Below are positions 26,966-36,010 of a stretch of 64,000 nt of DNA, in pieces. Under the pieces are notes generated by a model, which saw only the letters and a program-made list of their open reading frames with translations, had not been told where the DNA came from and searched no databases. The DNA comes from Sulfolobaceae archaeon (GTDB lineage Archaea; Thermoproteota; Thermoprotei_A; Sulfolobales; Sulfolobaceae): NCBI GenBank assembly GCA_026627305.1, contig JAPNVD010000013.1, positions 62,001 to 126,000 on the forward strand. Direction: 5' to 3'. The position numbers and the translations under genes are program-made. Each line of letters begins with the position of its first letter. Position 1 is the stretch's first letter.

Positions 26966-27828
26966 CCAGAGCTGTAGTCTTTTCTGAGGATTTAAACGGA
27001 TTTAAGAATGCTGCAAGTTTGGCATATTCTATAGCAAACGAAGTTTATGGAGTTGGATATAATGATGTAAAGTACACTGATAAGCTGTATTTAATAGATA
27101 GAACCGAAGAGGATTCAATAGCAGATTTCATATCATCAATTAATGCAAATTTATACGTATTTGGAAATAGTAAAAAAGATAAGATTATAGCGGCTCAAGT
27201 GGCTGGAAAGCGTAAAATAGGTTATATTCCAGATATAATTTCCGTAGAGGTTAGTGAGGGCAAGAAAGTTATTGCAGAAAGGGTCGCATATAGCGGTTTG
27301 GCCATCTCTAAGCTTGAGTGTGAGCTACCATGTGTGGTAACTGTCTCTAAGAGTTTCGGAGAAGTCAAGGAGAGGAACACGCAAATAGAGAGGGTTAACT
27401 TGAAGGAGAGTAAGATTAAGGTTATAGAATCCAAGAAAGCTACAAGCAGTGCTGATCTCGCTAATGCTCAAATAATAGTATCTGTTGGTAGAGGTTTAGG
27501 ATCCAAAGATAACGTAGCCTTAGCTGAAGAGCTTGCGAAGATTTTAGGTGGAGCTGTGGGAGGAAGTAGGCCAGTTGTTACAGAGTTAGGTTGGTTACCT
27601 GAGGATAGGCAAATAGGCTTATCTGGTATAAAAGTTAGGCCTAAGCTGTATATAGCTTTAGGTATATCCGGACAACCCCAACACCTAGTGGGAATTAAAG
27701 ATTCTAAAATAATAGTAGCTGTAAATACTGATAAAAATGCACCAATAGTGGATAATGCAGACTATGTGATTATAGGAGATGCAGTAGAATTTTTAAAGAC
27801 AATGATAGAGAGGTTAAAGGCAAAATGA
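26962..27828 (+). CDS. etfA: Electron transfer flavoprotein alpha subunit (FixB/EtfA)
   Basis: This 288-residue alpha subunit has a divergent N-terminal half and the conserved FAD-binding C-terminal half: VGRGLGSKDN, GGAVGGSRPVVTELGWLPEDRQIGLSG, YIALGISGQPQHLVGI and AVNTDKNAPI. All expected FAD contacts are visible in these motifs. Its start overlaps the beta-subunit stop by four bases. In some Sulfolobales ETF alpha and beta are fused; here they are separate genes. Confidence 0.9.
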   Translation: MTRAVVFSEDLNGFKNAASLAYSIANEVYGVGYNDVKYTDKLYLIDRTEEDSIADFISSINANLYVFGNSKKDKIIAAQVAGKRKIGYIPDIISVEVSEGKKVIAERVAYSGLAISKLECELPCVVTVSKSFGEVKERNTQIERVNLKESKIKVIESKKATSSADLANAQIIVSVGRGLGSKDNVALAEELAKILGGAVGGSRPVVTELGWLPEDRQIGLSGIKVRPKLYIALGISGQPQHLVGIKDSKIIVAVNTDKNAPIVDNADYVIIGDAVEFLKTMIERLKAK

Positions 27829-29048
27829 GTTTTGATGCAGATGTCATAATAGTTGGTGGAGGACTAGCTGGACTTTCAGCAGCGATTACTGCAGTTAAGG
27901 AAGGCTTATCGGTTATTGTTATAGAGAGAGGAGAATATTCTGGGGCAAAGAACGTAAGTGGAGGAAGGATGTATATACATGCCTTACAGCAGCTAATACC
28001 AGATGCTTTAGAAAGAGCACCTCTCGAGAGGCCTATAACAAAAGAAACGTTCGTATTTTACTGTAGTGATGATAAGAAGTTAACCCTATCTTTTGAGGAG
28101 AAGGGTAAGAAAAACAGCTATTCCGTATTGAGGGCTAAGTTCGATCAGTGGTTAGCTAAGGAAGCTGAAAGTCTAGGGGTTCTGATCTCTTATTCTACCC
28201 TGCTTACAGGGGCTAGAAGGGAGGGTAATGGGATAGTCATTGAGACTAACAGGGGGGAGCTGAGGGCACCTCTGGTTATAGAGGCTGATGGTGTCACTGC
28301 TCCCTTATCTAGATTTTTAGGGCTGAGGAGAATGGAGCCTAAGTATTATATGCTAGGTGTAAAGGAAGTACTTAACATTAAGCCTGAAGGAGATGAGGGT
28401 GAGGCTGTTACAATAGTTGGGTTGACCAAGGGGTATAAGGGAGGTGTATTTACATATACTAATAAGGATACAATATCCTTTGGCTTCACACTTAAGGTTG
28501 ATTCCCTATACAACTCTGATAAGCCTTCACATCAACTAATAGAGGAGATAAGGGAGAAGTTAGGTCTTAAAGGTGAGATATTAGAATATTCAGCCCATTT
28601 AATACCCTATTTCGGATATGAAAACCTTCCAAAGCTTTATGATGCTAATATAATGGTTACTGGAGATGCTGCAGGACTGTTATATGAAGATGGCTTTGTG
28701 ATTAGGGGAATGGATATGGCAATAGGTTCAGGAATGATTGCAGGGAAGGCAGCTAAGAAGATCAAAGATTTAGGAGATTATACTAAGACAGATATATATT
28801 ATGAAATGTTAAAAGAAAGCTTCGTGTTAAAGGATTTGGAAAACGCGTGGAGGAGCTTTAAAGTGCTAGAGGCTGATGAGAAGATATATTCGTCATATCC
28901 AGACTTCATATGTTCAGCCCTTTCAAAGCTCTTCTCAGTTGATAGCAATGGAAGGCAAAGACCCTTAAAGGTTCTGTTGAGCTCAGCTAAGGAGAAAGGA
29001 GTCTCTGTTACAGAAGCTCTCAAAGATATAATGGAGATGGTGTTATGA
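27825..29048 (+). CDS. fixC: FixC-like ETF:quinone oxidoreductase flavoprotein
   Basis: This 407-residue flavoprotein starts with the FAD-binding GGGLAGLSAAI (about 11-21) and continues with ERGEYSGAKNVSGGRMY, a hallmark of the ETF-quinone oxidoreductase/FixC family. A GDAAGLLYEDGFVIRGMDMAIGSG segment binds FAD near the C-terminus. It would pass electrons from ETF to the membrane quinone pool, with the adjacent ferredoxin-like FixX acting as its iron-sulfur domain. It overlaps both neighbours by four bases. Confidence 0.88.
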   Translation: MSFDADVIIVGGGLAGLSAAITAVKEGLSVIVIERGEYSGAKNVSGGRMYIHALQQLIPDALERAPLERPITKETFVFYCSDDKKLTLSFEEKGKKNSYSVLRAKFDQWLAKEAESLGVLISYSTLLTGARREGNGIVIETNRGELRAPLVIEADGVTAPLSRFLGLRRMEPKYYMLGVKEVLNIKPEGDEGEAVTIVGLTKGYKGGVFTYTNKDTISFGFTLKVDSLYNSDKPSHQLIEEIREKLGLKGEILEYSAHLIPYFGYENLPKLYDANIMVTGDAAGLLYEDGFVIRGMDMAIGSGMIAGKAAKKIKDLGDYTKTDIYYEMLKESFVLKDLENAWRSFKVLEADEKIYSSYPDFICSALSKLFSVDSNGRQRPLKVLLSSAKEKGVSVTEALKDIMEMVL

Positions 29049-29317
29049 TGGTTGAGCTATTAAAGAGGTTGGGTTTGAATAAATATAACGTAGATCCTAA
29101 GCCTCACATAGAAGTTGATGAAAACATCTGTATAAAATGTAAAGAGAAGTTCTGTATAAGGGTATGCCCAGCAGGGACATATGAGGCATTACCCGATGGT
29201 AGAATAGTAGTACATTATGAGAGATGTTTAGAGTGTGGAGCTGCCCTAGTTGCATGTCCTTATGGATCTATAAAGTTCAGGTTTCCTGAAAATGGAATAT
29301 CGTATAGGTATGGCTAA
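29045..29317 (+). CDS. fixX: FixX-like ferredoxin
   Basis: This 90-residue iron-sulfur protein has cysteines in C-x2-C-x4-C-x3-CP near residues 29-41 and C-x2-CG-x6-CP near residues 64-73. This is the FixX/ETF-QO C-terminal arrangement that holds one [4Fe-4S] cluster, with extra cysteines. It overlaps the fixC gene and ends the four-gene operon. It is expected to transfer electrons between the FixC flavin and quinone. Confidence 0.88.
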   Translation: MMVELLKRLGLNKYNVDPKPHIEVDENICIKCKEKFCIRVCPAGTYEALPDGRIVVHYERCLECGAALVACPYGSIKFRFPENGISYRYG

Positions 29318-29364
29318 GGTTATTCTTATTTTTATTATGCACGTTTTCATATTATTATTTTGAG

Positions 29365-29601
29365 TTGAGGATAAAAGATGCAATAAATATGGTTAGGTGG
29401 AAGTTTAAGGAGAAGCTTGAAGACTATGAGGTAATTATAATAGATAGAAAGAGTGCTGACGGTATGTCAAGTATTCCCTTTAGTTCGATAGAACAAGTTG
29501 ATAACAATTACCTTTACTTAGCTTCTGGCGATGTTATACCCATCCACAGGGTAATAATGATTAGGAGGAAAAGCGACAATTCAACCATTTGGTCTAGATA
29601 A
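29365..29601 (+). CDS. DUF504 (UPF0248) family protein
   Basis: This 78-residue protein starts at TTG 29365 with RIKDAINMVRWKF, then has EVIIIDRKSADGMSSIPFSSI and ends IPIHRVIMIRRKSDNSTIWSR. This matches the archaeal DUF504/UPF0248 family, whose C-terminal strand reads similarly. The function is unknown; relatives accompany RNA-processing genes. The last 21 bases overlap the convergent NCS1 permease gene. It lies 48 bases after the fix operon and may be read through. Confidence 0.7.
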   Translation: MRIKDAINMVRWKFKEKLEDYEVIIIDRKSADGMSSIPFSSIEQVDNNYLYLASGDVIPIHRVIMIRRKSDNSTIWSR

Positions 29602-30759
29602 TACTATTGGTACAATTAACATCATTAGTTGCGATATATCAATACCGCCTAATGCCCTAGCAATTGGTGAGATGTAAGGTATGCCGTACTGTGTTAGGTT
29701 CATAAAGGCTAACCCAATAATTAGGCTTATGAAAAACTGTGTCCAACTTGCTTTTCTCTTCAATAGGATCTTCGCTATTAATACTCCTATCCACGGTGAG
29801 ATCCAATAGCCTAAAGCACTGAGAAAGTTTATGAGGTAGCCTAGGAAATTGCTATAGATTATTAACGCAATTACATAACCTAAGAAGGCTGTTACTGGTA
29901 TCGCTAGTCTCGTATTTTCCTTGTTCATAATAGACCTAAATGATACTGAGTTAGTGTACAAGTTTAAAGCGTCAGCACTTACAACACCCCCAAGCATTGC
30001 TAAAACGCCTAGCGAAGCTAAATAGCCAAGGGTTAAGGTTACGTCAGCTATTGGTGAAGATTTTCCTATGTATAATGCAGATAAGTAACCTAACATTGAT
30101 AACCAAGTGCTTGGAATTACAGAGCCTATTAATGTGTAGAGAACAGCCTCCTTTACGCCTATATTTATTTCCCTCGAGTAATCGCTGGCATAAGGAGACC
30201 AGCTAACTATTGCACCGAAGCAAGATAAGAACACTAGCCAGAAGTCCTCAATATTGTAACTATTAGGAAAGGTAATCCTCTTGCCTATTAATGCTATTGT
30301 TACGCCTATTGATAGCGCTAAGAGTACAAATGTCATTATCCTCTCAAACATGTGGATTATTTTAGTACCATAAAACGCTACCAAACTATCAATTATAATA
30401 ATTATTAAAGCACCTAAGTAGATCGGTATGCCAAATAGTTCTAAAGCAAAGCTTCCCAGCACTATATTTACTATAAACCATCCCAATGTTGTTAGATAAT
30501 TGAAAAACGCGAATACCTTCCACTTTTTAAACGCTAACTTAGATATCTTTATCTGCTCTAACCCAGTCTTCGGTCCCATACTGCTCGCCAACCCTAAGAT
30601 TATGGCACCTGTTGTGTTCCCCAAGAGTAAGGATAGAAAAGTTAGTGATGGTGATAGCCCTAAGAACGCTGGTATTAAACCTATTGCATATTTAGCAACA
30701 CTAGTATTTGACGCGAACCATAAGGTGAGGAGGTTATTTGGTTTAAGTTTAGATTTCAT
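29581..30759 (-). CDS. NCS1-family nucleobase/cation symporter
   Basis: This 392-residue protein has about eleven to twelve membrane segments. It has the NCS1 features: an N-terminal WFASNTSVAKYAIGLIPAFLG segment and GPKTGLEQI, followed by FAFFNYLTTLGWFIVN, typical of cytosine and hydantoin permeases. It would import a nucleobase or related ring compound with a cation. The divergent neighbour nadC uses quinolinate, so a pyridine substrate is possible, though this is only inference from position. Confidence 0.8.
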   Translation of the reverse strand: MKSKLKPNNLLTLWFASNTSVAKYAIGLIPAFLGLSPSLTFLSLLLGNTTGAIILGLASSMGPKTGLEQIKISKLAFKKWKVFAFFNYLTTLGWFIVNIVLGSFALELFGIPIYLGALIIIIIDSLVAFYGTKIIHMFERIMTFVLLALSIGVTIALIGKRITFPNSYNIEDFWLVFLSCFGAIVSWSPYASDYSREINIGVKEAVLYTLIGSVIPSTWLSMLGYLSALYIGKSSPIADVTLTLGYLASLGVLAMLGGVVSADALNLYTNSVSFRSIMNKENTRLAIPVTAFLGYVIALIIYSNFLGYLINFLSALGYWISPWIGVLIAKILLKRKASWTQFFISLIIGLAFMNLTQYGIPYISPIARALGGIDISQLMMLIVPIVLSRPNG

Positions 30760-30762
30760 TAT

Positions 30763-30778
30763 ACGAAAATGAATTCGT
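30763..30778. promoter_or_regulatory. Inverted repeat between NCS1 permease and nadC
   Basis: ACGAA and TTCGT form a perfect inverted repeat with a 6-base spacer, immediately upstream of the permease ATG at 30759. The divergent nadC gene starts at 30814, with a TATA-like CTTTTAAGT near 30783. The short arms make this a weak operator candidate. Confidence 0.3.
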
Positions 30779-30813
30779 TAATCTTTTAAGTTTTTTGTTC
30801 AAAAAGTGATTTA

Positions 30814-31653
30814 ATGTCCGAACTATTTGAGGTAGAAAAACTCTTCGAATTCTTGAAAGAGGATTTATATCCTGAAGACATTACATCAAAGTACTTTTCA
30901 GGATATAAAGTTAGGGCTGTAATTAGGTCAAAGAATAAAGAAGATTTTATACTGGCTGGGATGAAATTTGTAATTCCATTCCTAGAGAGGTTAGGGCTAA
31001 AGGTTATTGAATACTTGAAGGATGGCGAAGTCGTTAGAAATGGTCAAACTATAGCTGTCTATGAAGGGGAGTCTTATACAGTCCTAGCTTCTGAAAGAGT
31101 TGTACTAAATTTACTTTCTAGACTTTCAGGAATTGCGACTGCTACAAGAAAGATGGTTGAACTGGCTAGAAATGTAAACCCTAACGTGATAATAGCTGGG
31201 ACTAGAAAAACTACACCTGGTTTGAGGATTTTTGAGAAATATGCTATTGAAGTTGGAGGTGGTGATCCTCATAGGTTTAACTTATCTGATGCAATATTGA
31301 TCAAGGATAACCACATAAGGATTGCAGGCAGCGTTGAGGATGCTCTAAAGGCTATAAAGGGAAAAGTTCCGTTTACCAAAAAAGTTGAGATCGAGGTTGA
31401 GACTTTTGAGGATGCTCTAAAGGCTTATAAGAGCGGGTGTGTTGACATAATACTTTTAGATAATATGAGCCCAGAGGAAGTAAGTAAGGTCGTTAAGGAG
31501 CTGAAGGGAAAAGTGTTATTAGAAGCCTCTGGCGGTATAACTCCAGAGAATGTTATAGAATACGCTAAGACGGGTGTTGATATAATATCCTCTGGATATT
31601 TAACTCATTCAGTTAAGAGTGTGGACATTTCGCTTGATGTATATAGGATCTAG
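30814..31653 (+). CDS. nadC: Nicotinate-nucleotide pyrophosphorylase (quinolinate phosphoribosyltransferase)
   Basis: This 279-residue enzyme has the QPRTase motifs: [64 protein letters not shown] and EASGGI. It makes nicotinate mononucleotide from quinolinate and PRPP in de novo NAD synthesis. Length and motif order match bacterial and archaeal NadC. nadA and nadB are not in this window. ModD, a paralogue linked to molybdenum transport, is a less likely alternative because no mod genes are near. Confidence 0.9.
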   Translation: MSELFEVEKLFEFLKEDLYPEDITSKYFSGYKVRAVIRSKNKEDFILAGMKFVIPFLERLGLKVIEYLKDGEVVRNGQTIAVYEGESYTVLASERVVLNLLSRLSGIATATRKMVELARNVNPNVIIAGTRKTTPGLRIFEKYAIEVGGGDPHRFNLSDAILIKDNHIRIAGSVEDALKAIKGKVPFTKKVEIEVETFEDALKAYKSGCVDIILLDNMSPEEVSKVVKELKGKVLLEASGGITPENVIEYAKTGVDIISSGYLTHSVKSVDISLDVYRI

Positions 31654-31735
31654 CTGTGGTGCGTGCGATATTATATATTTTGCATATCAATTTTTTCATA
31701 ATCCTTTTAAATCTTCTACAGATAAGTATATCACC

Positions 31736-32482
31736 GTGGATAACATTACTTACGTTTACAGATTTCTTAGCATAAAGGGCGGTGTTGGGAAAACGCTTTT
31801 TGCCCTTAGCTTAGCGGTAACTCGAAAGCCTGAAGGTAATCTGTTGTATATTGATGCTAGTGAGAACCAGATGGCTTGGTACTATCTAGATAAGGAGAAG
31901 GAATTTGACGAGTACTTTGCCTTAGCTAAGAATTACTATAAGAAGGATTCGACATTCTATATTTTAAGGCTATATAAAGATTTCTCCAATGAGCAAATCG
32001 ATTTTAAAAAGTATATTGACGGAACTAAATGGAAATACGTAATAGTTGACACTAGGTCAAGTATGCATCCTTCTCAACCATTGTTTGAAATAACTGGAAG
32101 GCTAGGCACTGTAAACATATTTATAGCCGACCTTCCATCGCTAAGCGATACATTGAATTACATAAAGCTCTGGAACGAATACAAACAGAGGTTTACGCAT
32201 AGGCTTCTAGTTATAAACTTTGTGAGGAGTGTGACAATGGAGTACGTGGAAAAGATTGGGAGGAACATGGTTAAAGGAATCCTATACCCACCTGAAGAAC
32301 TAGAGTTTGTTGAATTTGATGACGATATATTATCGCAAGAACCTAAGGAGACTATCAAATTGCCGTCTAATCTTCCTTTCTTACCCGAAGAGGAAGAGGA
32401 GACGAAAAATAAAAAAGGAGAAGAGCACGAATCAATAAAGAAAAGACTTATCTTTACTAAATGTTTGTATAAAATAAAATAA
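31736..32482 (+). CDS. ParA/MinD-like ATPase (first of two)
   Basis: The open frame begins at 31619, but GTG 31736 follows a TTTAAATC box near 31707 by about 28 bases and gives a protein starting directly at the fold. That leaves 248 residues. The deviant Walker A KGGVGKT is near residue 14, and YVIVDTR serves as Walker B. The C-terminal 45 residues are acidic and basic (EEEEETKNKKGEEH). The protein belongs to the ParA/MinD superfamily of dimerising ATPases. No ParB or SegB partner is adjacent. A similar gene follows after 44 bases. Confidence 0.72.
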   Translation: MDNITYVYRFLSIKGGVGKTLFALSLAVTRKPEGNLLYIDASENQMAWYYLDKEKEFDEYFALAKNYYKKDSTFYILRLYKDFSNEQIDFKKYIDGTKWKYVIVDTRSSMHPSQPLFEITGRLGTVNIFIADLPSLSDTLNYIKLWNEYKQRFTHRLLVINFVRSVTMEYVEKIGRNMVKGILYPPEELEFVEFDDDILSQEPKETIKLPSNLPFLPEEEEETKNKKGEEHESIKKRLIFTKCLYKIK

Positions 32483-32526
32483 ATTGACTCTAATGCTTAA
32501 ATATTATTGTCGTTAAACCATAATAT

Positions 32527-33207
32527 GTGGAAAGAAAATATATCGAGATCTTTGGCTTAAAGGGCGGTTCTGGGAAGTCGTTCGTCACATATTTCCTTTC
32601 TAGAGAATTATCTAGGTACAAGAAGATCTTGATTGTAGATAGAGGATACTCACCCACAATCGCAAAACTTTATGGAATAGATAATAATTTAACTTCTTAT
32701 CTCCTAGGTAAAAGCGATAAACCTTTTACTAAATCTGACGGCAATATAACTATACTAAACGTTTCATGTAACGATGAATTTAACAAGCTAGAGAATAAAA
32801 AGGTTGTTGAAGCTTATTCTAATGTGATAAAAAATGATGGTTATGATATCGTACTTGTAGATAATCCAAATTTTAAAGATTACTGTTATGATAAGCACAG
32901 GGAGGTATGGAAGACTTTTGTAGATGAAGATACAATTAAAGCCATTGCAGTTACATCCCCTCCCTTATTTGTGATAAAGGCTACTAAAGACGCGTTGAAA
33001 AACGCTATGAAGCTGTTTAGCATGAGGTTTATAGCTATTGTAATAAATAAGGACACACCTCAGCCTATAGCTTCAGAAGGATTAGAGGATATTGCACCAG
33101 TTTTTAGAGTATCCTTTAACAAGGAGTTCATGTTTTCATCGTGGAAGATATTACAAACCCCTAATGAAATAGTAAAGCTAGCTAAATTCGTGATAGAGAA
33201 TAACTGA
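32527..33207 (+). CDS. ParA/MinD-like ATPase (second of two)
   Basis: This 226-residue protein begins at GTG 32527; the ATG two bases upstream is in another frame. Walker A KGGSGKS is at about residues 12-18 and the Walker B-like IVLVDNP is at about 109-115. It is a divergent relative of the preceding ATPase. An A/T box (TTAAATATT) near 32500 gives it its own promoter, so the two genes may be regulated separately. No DNA-binding partner is found nearby. The role, such as segregation, positioning or metal-cluster assembly, is unknown. Confidence 0.72.
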   Translation: MERKYIEIFGLKGGSGKSFVTYFLSRELSRYKKILIVDRGYSPTIAKLYGIDNNLTSYLLGKSDKPFTKSDGNITILNVSCNDEFNKLENKKVVEAYSNVIKNDGYDIVLVDNPNFKDYCYDKHREVWKTFVDEDTIKAIAVTSPPLFVIKATKDALKNAMKLFSMRFIAIVINKDTPQPIASEGLEDIAPVFRVSFNKEFMFSSWKILQTPNEIVKLAKFVIENN

Positions 33208-33210
33208 TGT

Positions 33211-33807
33211 TTAAGATTTCTTTATACCATAATAAAACGCATTATTTGGCAGGAGCGATTTAACCCTATAAAGCTTATACTCAATAGTCTTATAGTTCCC
33301 AAAACTCTCCATATATTTCTTCAACTCAAAAGGCATGTAGAAGTGAACGAAACGCTTCACCGTTTTATCCCCTATTCTACTCTCCAAGAACGCATTTCTC
33401 CTAAATAGGTGAGAAAGATTAATCAGCCAAACAGTAGCTATTATCTCCCCACCTTTCTTTAGCACTCTGGAGCTCTCGACTATTGCGTTCCTTGGGTTCT
33501 CTAAGTGGTGAAGAGAGGCGATATACATTAACGCTTCAATAGACGAGTCCCTAAAAGGTAAGAACTCCATATCTGCCTGGACTAAATCTTCACACCCTTT
33601 CTTTTTTGATTCTTCTAACTGCCTAATAGCGATATCAACGCAAACAGCGTATTTATTCATTATCTTCTTCATGTATATACAATTTTGACCAGAACCACAA
33701 CCAATGTCAGCTATTATTTTACCCTTTATAACGTCAAGAAAGGGAAGGGGTTTTCTCCTATGAACAATGTATTCGTAAGCTTCCTTTGTCTCCCTCTTGC
33801 TTTCCAC
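33211..33807 (-). CDS. Class I SAM-dependent methyltransferase, Trm9-like
   Basis: This 198-residue Rossmann-fold protein has motif I IADIGCGSGQN (near 32-42), CVDIA for the ribose-binding acidic residue, QADMEFLPF, and SLHHLENPRNA. The tail, with an ATVW strand and a FVHFYMPFEL segment, is reminiscent of Trm9/ABH8-like tRNA methyltransferases. That assignment is by resemblance only. The gene is convergent with the second ParA-like gene, three bases apart, and follows a second methyltransferase gene on the same strand. Confidence 0.7.
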   Translation of the reverse strand: MESKRETKEAYEYIVHRRKPLPFLDVIKGKIIADIGCGSGQNCIYMKKIMNKYAVCVDIAIRQLEESKKKGCEDLVQADMEFLPFRDSSIEALMYIASLHHLENPRNAIVESSRVLKKGGEIIATVWLINLSHLFRRNAFLESRIGDKTVKRFVHFYMPFELKKYMESFGNYKTIEYKLYRVKSLLPNNAFYYGIKKS

Positions 33808-33833
33808 ACCTATCTATAATCGAGAAAAGGCTT

Positions 33834-34544
33834 TTATTCCATTTTTCTCGCCTTAATTAGTGACCAAGCACCCATAACTCTGGCGTCCTCAACGTAAAAT
33901 CCAGCCCTTTTGAAGAGCTCAACATATTCAGGTGTTGTCTTTATGTCTAATTTCCAGACGCTTCCCAAAATTCTTGATATCAAATTATTATTAGCTAGAA
34001 CAACTGCCCCCACTCTACCCTTAGGTTTGGTTATTCTGTAAACCTCTTTCAATACCTTTTCTTTATCGCTCAGCATATGTAAGAAGAACGTCATTGAAGT
34101 TCCATCTACAGACGAATCCTCTAGTGGTATTTTCTCTGAAAGGTCAGCTCTTATGCCTATTACATGAGGTCTCTTAGTCTTTAACCTTTTTAGGTAGTTC
34201 TCAGACCTGTCTAGTCCTATACAAACCTTGCATTTCATAAAATCGAATATCTTTCCGCTTCCTGTCCCTAGATCCGCGACAATTTCACCACTAACATAGT
34301 TTGCTACCTCTTTTAATACTGAAGAATACGTGTTATGTGAAGTTATGTAAAAGCCAATTGGAGCCCAAAGTTCTTCATATATGGGGTTTAGGATATCTAA
34401 TCCAGTTAATTTTATCGGTTGTAATAGGAGGTTGATGAAGTATTGATTTTCGGAGAACTCATGTCCTTTTTCACATCTTAGCTTTTCATTGATTTTGGTA
34501 CCATCATATGGACACCTTAAAAGCTCCTGTAGTGTATTCTCCAT
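33834..34544 (-). CDS. SAM-dependent methyltransferase with RlmA-like N-terminus
   Basis: This 236-residue protein starts with a zinc-finger-like CPYDG...RCEKGHEFSENQYFINLL segment, as in the RlmA 23S rRNA G745 methyltransferase. One of the four expected metal ligands, the second cysteine of CPxC, is an aspartate. A methyltransferase fold follows, with VADLGTGSGKI (motif I), LDRSENYL and ADLSEKIPLEDSSVDG. The substrate is probably an RNA or small molecule and is unproven. It is likely co-transcribed with the methyltransferase at 33211-33807, 26 bases away. Confidence 0.68.
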   Translation of the reverse strand: MENTLQELLRCPYDGTKINEKLRCEKGHEFSENQYFINLLLQPIKLTGLDILNPIYEELWAPIGFYITSHNTYSSVLKEVANYVSGEIVADLGTGSGKIFDFMKCKVCIGLDRSENYLKRLKTKRPHVIGIRADLSEKIPLEDSSVDGTSMTFFLHMLSDKEKVLKEVYRITKPKGRVGAVVLANNNLISRILGSVWKLDIKTTPEYVELFKRAGFYVEDARVMGAWSLIKARKME

Positions 34545-34677
34545 TTAGTTTTACTTAATAGCATTTACATAATAAGCTTTTGCTTCAAGATTATATTGTA
34601 AGTTAACAAAATTAAAGATATTATTAAAATAATGGCAATATTTAAAAATTCAGGATCGAATTATAACTTGAGTAAAA

Positions 34678-35031
34678 ATGTGTGCACTACACAAAAGTGA
34701 GGAAAGAGTGATAGATATTCTAGAAGACCTAGTTTATGGTAACGAAATATTAGTATACGAAGGAAATAAGATGACGAAATTAGATACGAATAAGTTAATT
34801 AAAGCACTTCTTGAAAAGAGGAGCCTTAATTTAAGGTTAAAGGAGGTTTTGAGTGAAGAGGTAAGGAGGGATGAAAAATTACCTTCATTATGGGAAATAC
34901 TTTATGATGCCCATTATCTCCAGTATGGAAAGCACGCGTATGAAGTAAAAGGTACAGGAATTATATGTCCAATATGTGGAATGGAAATAGACGAATATGG
35001 ATATTGTGGTTGTGGTTGTGGCTCAGATTGA
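34678..35031 (+). CDS. Unknown protein with a C-terminal cysteine-rich ribbon
   Basis: This 117-residue protein has a helical body rich in charged residues and a C-terminal cysteine cluster CPICGMEIDEYGYCGCGCGSD. The five cysteines read C-x2-C-x10-C-x-C-x-C, which could hold zinc or an iron-sulfur cluster. Length and pattern do not match a family that I can name. A TATA-like TATTTAAAAAT at about 34637 precedes it. It stands alone. Confidence 0.6.
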   Translation: MCALHKSEERVIDILEDLVYGNEILVYEGNKMTKLDTNKLIKALLEKRSLNLRLKEVLSEEVRRDEKLPSLWEILYDAHYLQYGKHAYEVKGTGIICPICGMEIDEYGYCGCGCGSD

Positions 35032-35188
35032 CAAGATAGTTTTACATCATGGAATGGTAACGTCTATTTGAATTCCTTTTTTATCAACATATCTGATTAA
35101 TTATGTCTAAGTAAAAGAATTGATACTTAGACATTTGAATATCGTTTTCATAAACTACATTTTTGTTGTATAGATCAATAATCTCCAT

Positions 35189-36010
35189 ATGCCTGTAAAA
35201 AATGTATATCTACTAGATTTGGGTTGGTTGGGAGGAGATATAGGCTGGTTCTTGCCAGGTGCTGCTGGAGGAGCAATGACATATAGCAATAAAAATCCTA
35301 AGAGAGAGTGGGTCTTGATTCCAGTCTCAGCAGCTGTAATCGAGCATACTGATGGTTATATACTCTTCGATACAGGAATAGCTCCTGACGCTATGCAGAC
35401 CCATGAGAAGGGTTTAATGGAGGCTTTTCCAATAGAGAAGTTTAGTGAAGAGAATAGATTAGAAAAACAGCTAGCCCTTTTGAACTTAAAGCCAGAAGAT
35501 ATTATGTATGTTGTGATATCCCACCTTCACTTAGACCATATAGGTCAAGCGGTGATTTTCAAGGATTTGAAGACACCAATTATAGTGCAAAAGAAGGAGT
35601 TACAGTACGCATTGTTAATGCTGTGGCAGAATAAGGGAGGCGCTTATGATTTTGCAGATTTAGCGCCTCTAAGGGGAGCTAATTGGATACCAATAGGTGA
35701 TGAAAAGTTGGAGCTATTAGATGGTGTTGAGGCAGAGTTTACTGGTGGTCATACACCAGGACACCAGGTACTTAATGTAGATGTGGGGAATGGGAAGAAG
35801 TTCACGCTAACTGGCGATTATTTACATCTGCCAAAGGAGCTAGATCTGCAGGCTAAGGGATGGTTACTAGGAGATGCTGATGAATGGCATACTTATATAG
35901 CGAAGATGAGGATGAGGTTGGCTAGTAAGAAGTATAAACTGATAATTAGCCATGATCCTGACCTATGGAATAAGTATCCTAAGGCACCTAAGCCAGTTAA
36001 ATGGGAGTGA
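35189..36010 (+). CDS. Metallo-beta-lactamase-fold hydrolase, AHL-lactonase type
   Basis: This 273-residue protein has the metal-binding HLHLDH at 112-117, GGHTPGHQ, TGDYLH and ISHDPD, in the order of N-acyl-homoserine-lactonase (AiiA/AttM) and related lactonases of the MBL fold. The N-terminal LDLGWLGGDIGWFLPG strand is also typical. It would open a lactone or hydrolyse a related ester; the substrate is unknown. It is followed by an iron alcohol dehydrogenase whose start overlaps it by ten bases, so the two act together, perhaps on a hydroxy-acid or lactone. Confidence 0.85.
   Translation: MPVKNVYLLDLGWLGGDIGWFLPGAAGGAMTYSNKNPKREWVLIPVSAAVIEHTDGYILFDTGIAPDAMQTHEKGLMEAFPIEKFSEENRLEKQLALLNLKPEDIMYVVISHLHLDHIGQAVIFKDLKTPIIVQKKELQYALLMLWQNKGGAYDFADLAPLRGANWIPIGDEKLELLDGVEAEFTGGHTPGHQVLNVDVGNGKKFTLTGDYLHLPKELDLQAKGWLLGDADEWHTYIAKMRMRLASKKYKLIISHDPDLWNKYPKAPKPVKWE

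Noticed and set aside
31619-31735. A 39-residue N-terminal extension of the first ParA-like ATPase
   Set aside because: It overlaps the end of nadC, lies before the likely TATA box and has no counterpart in the family; GTG 31736 is preferred.
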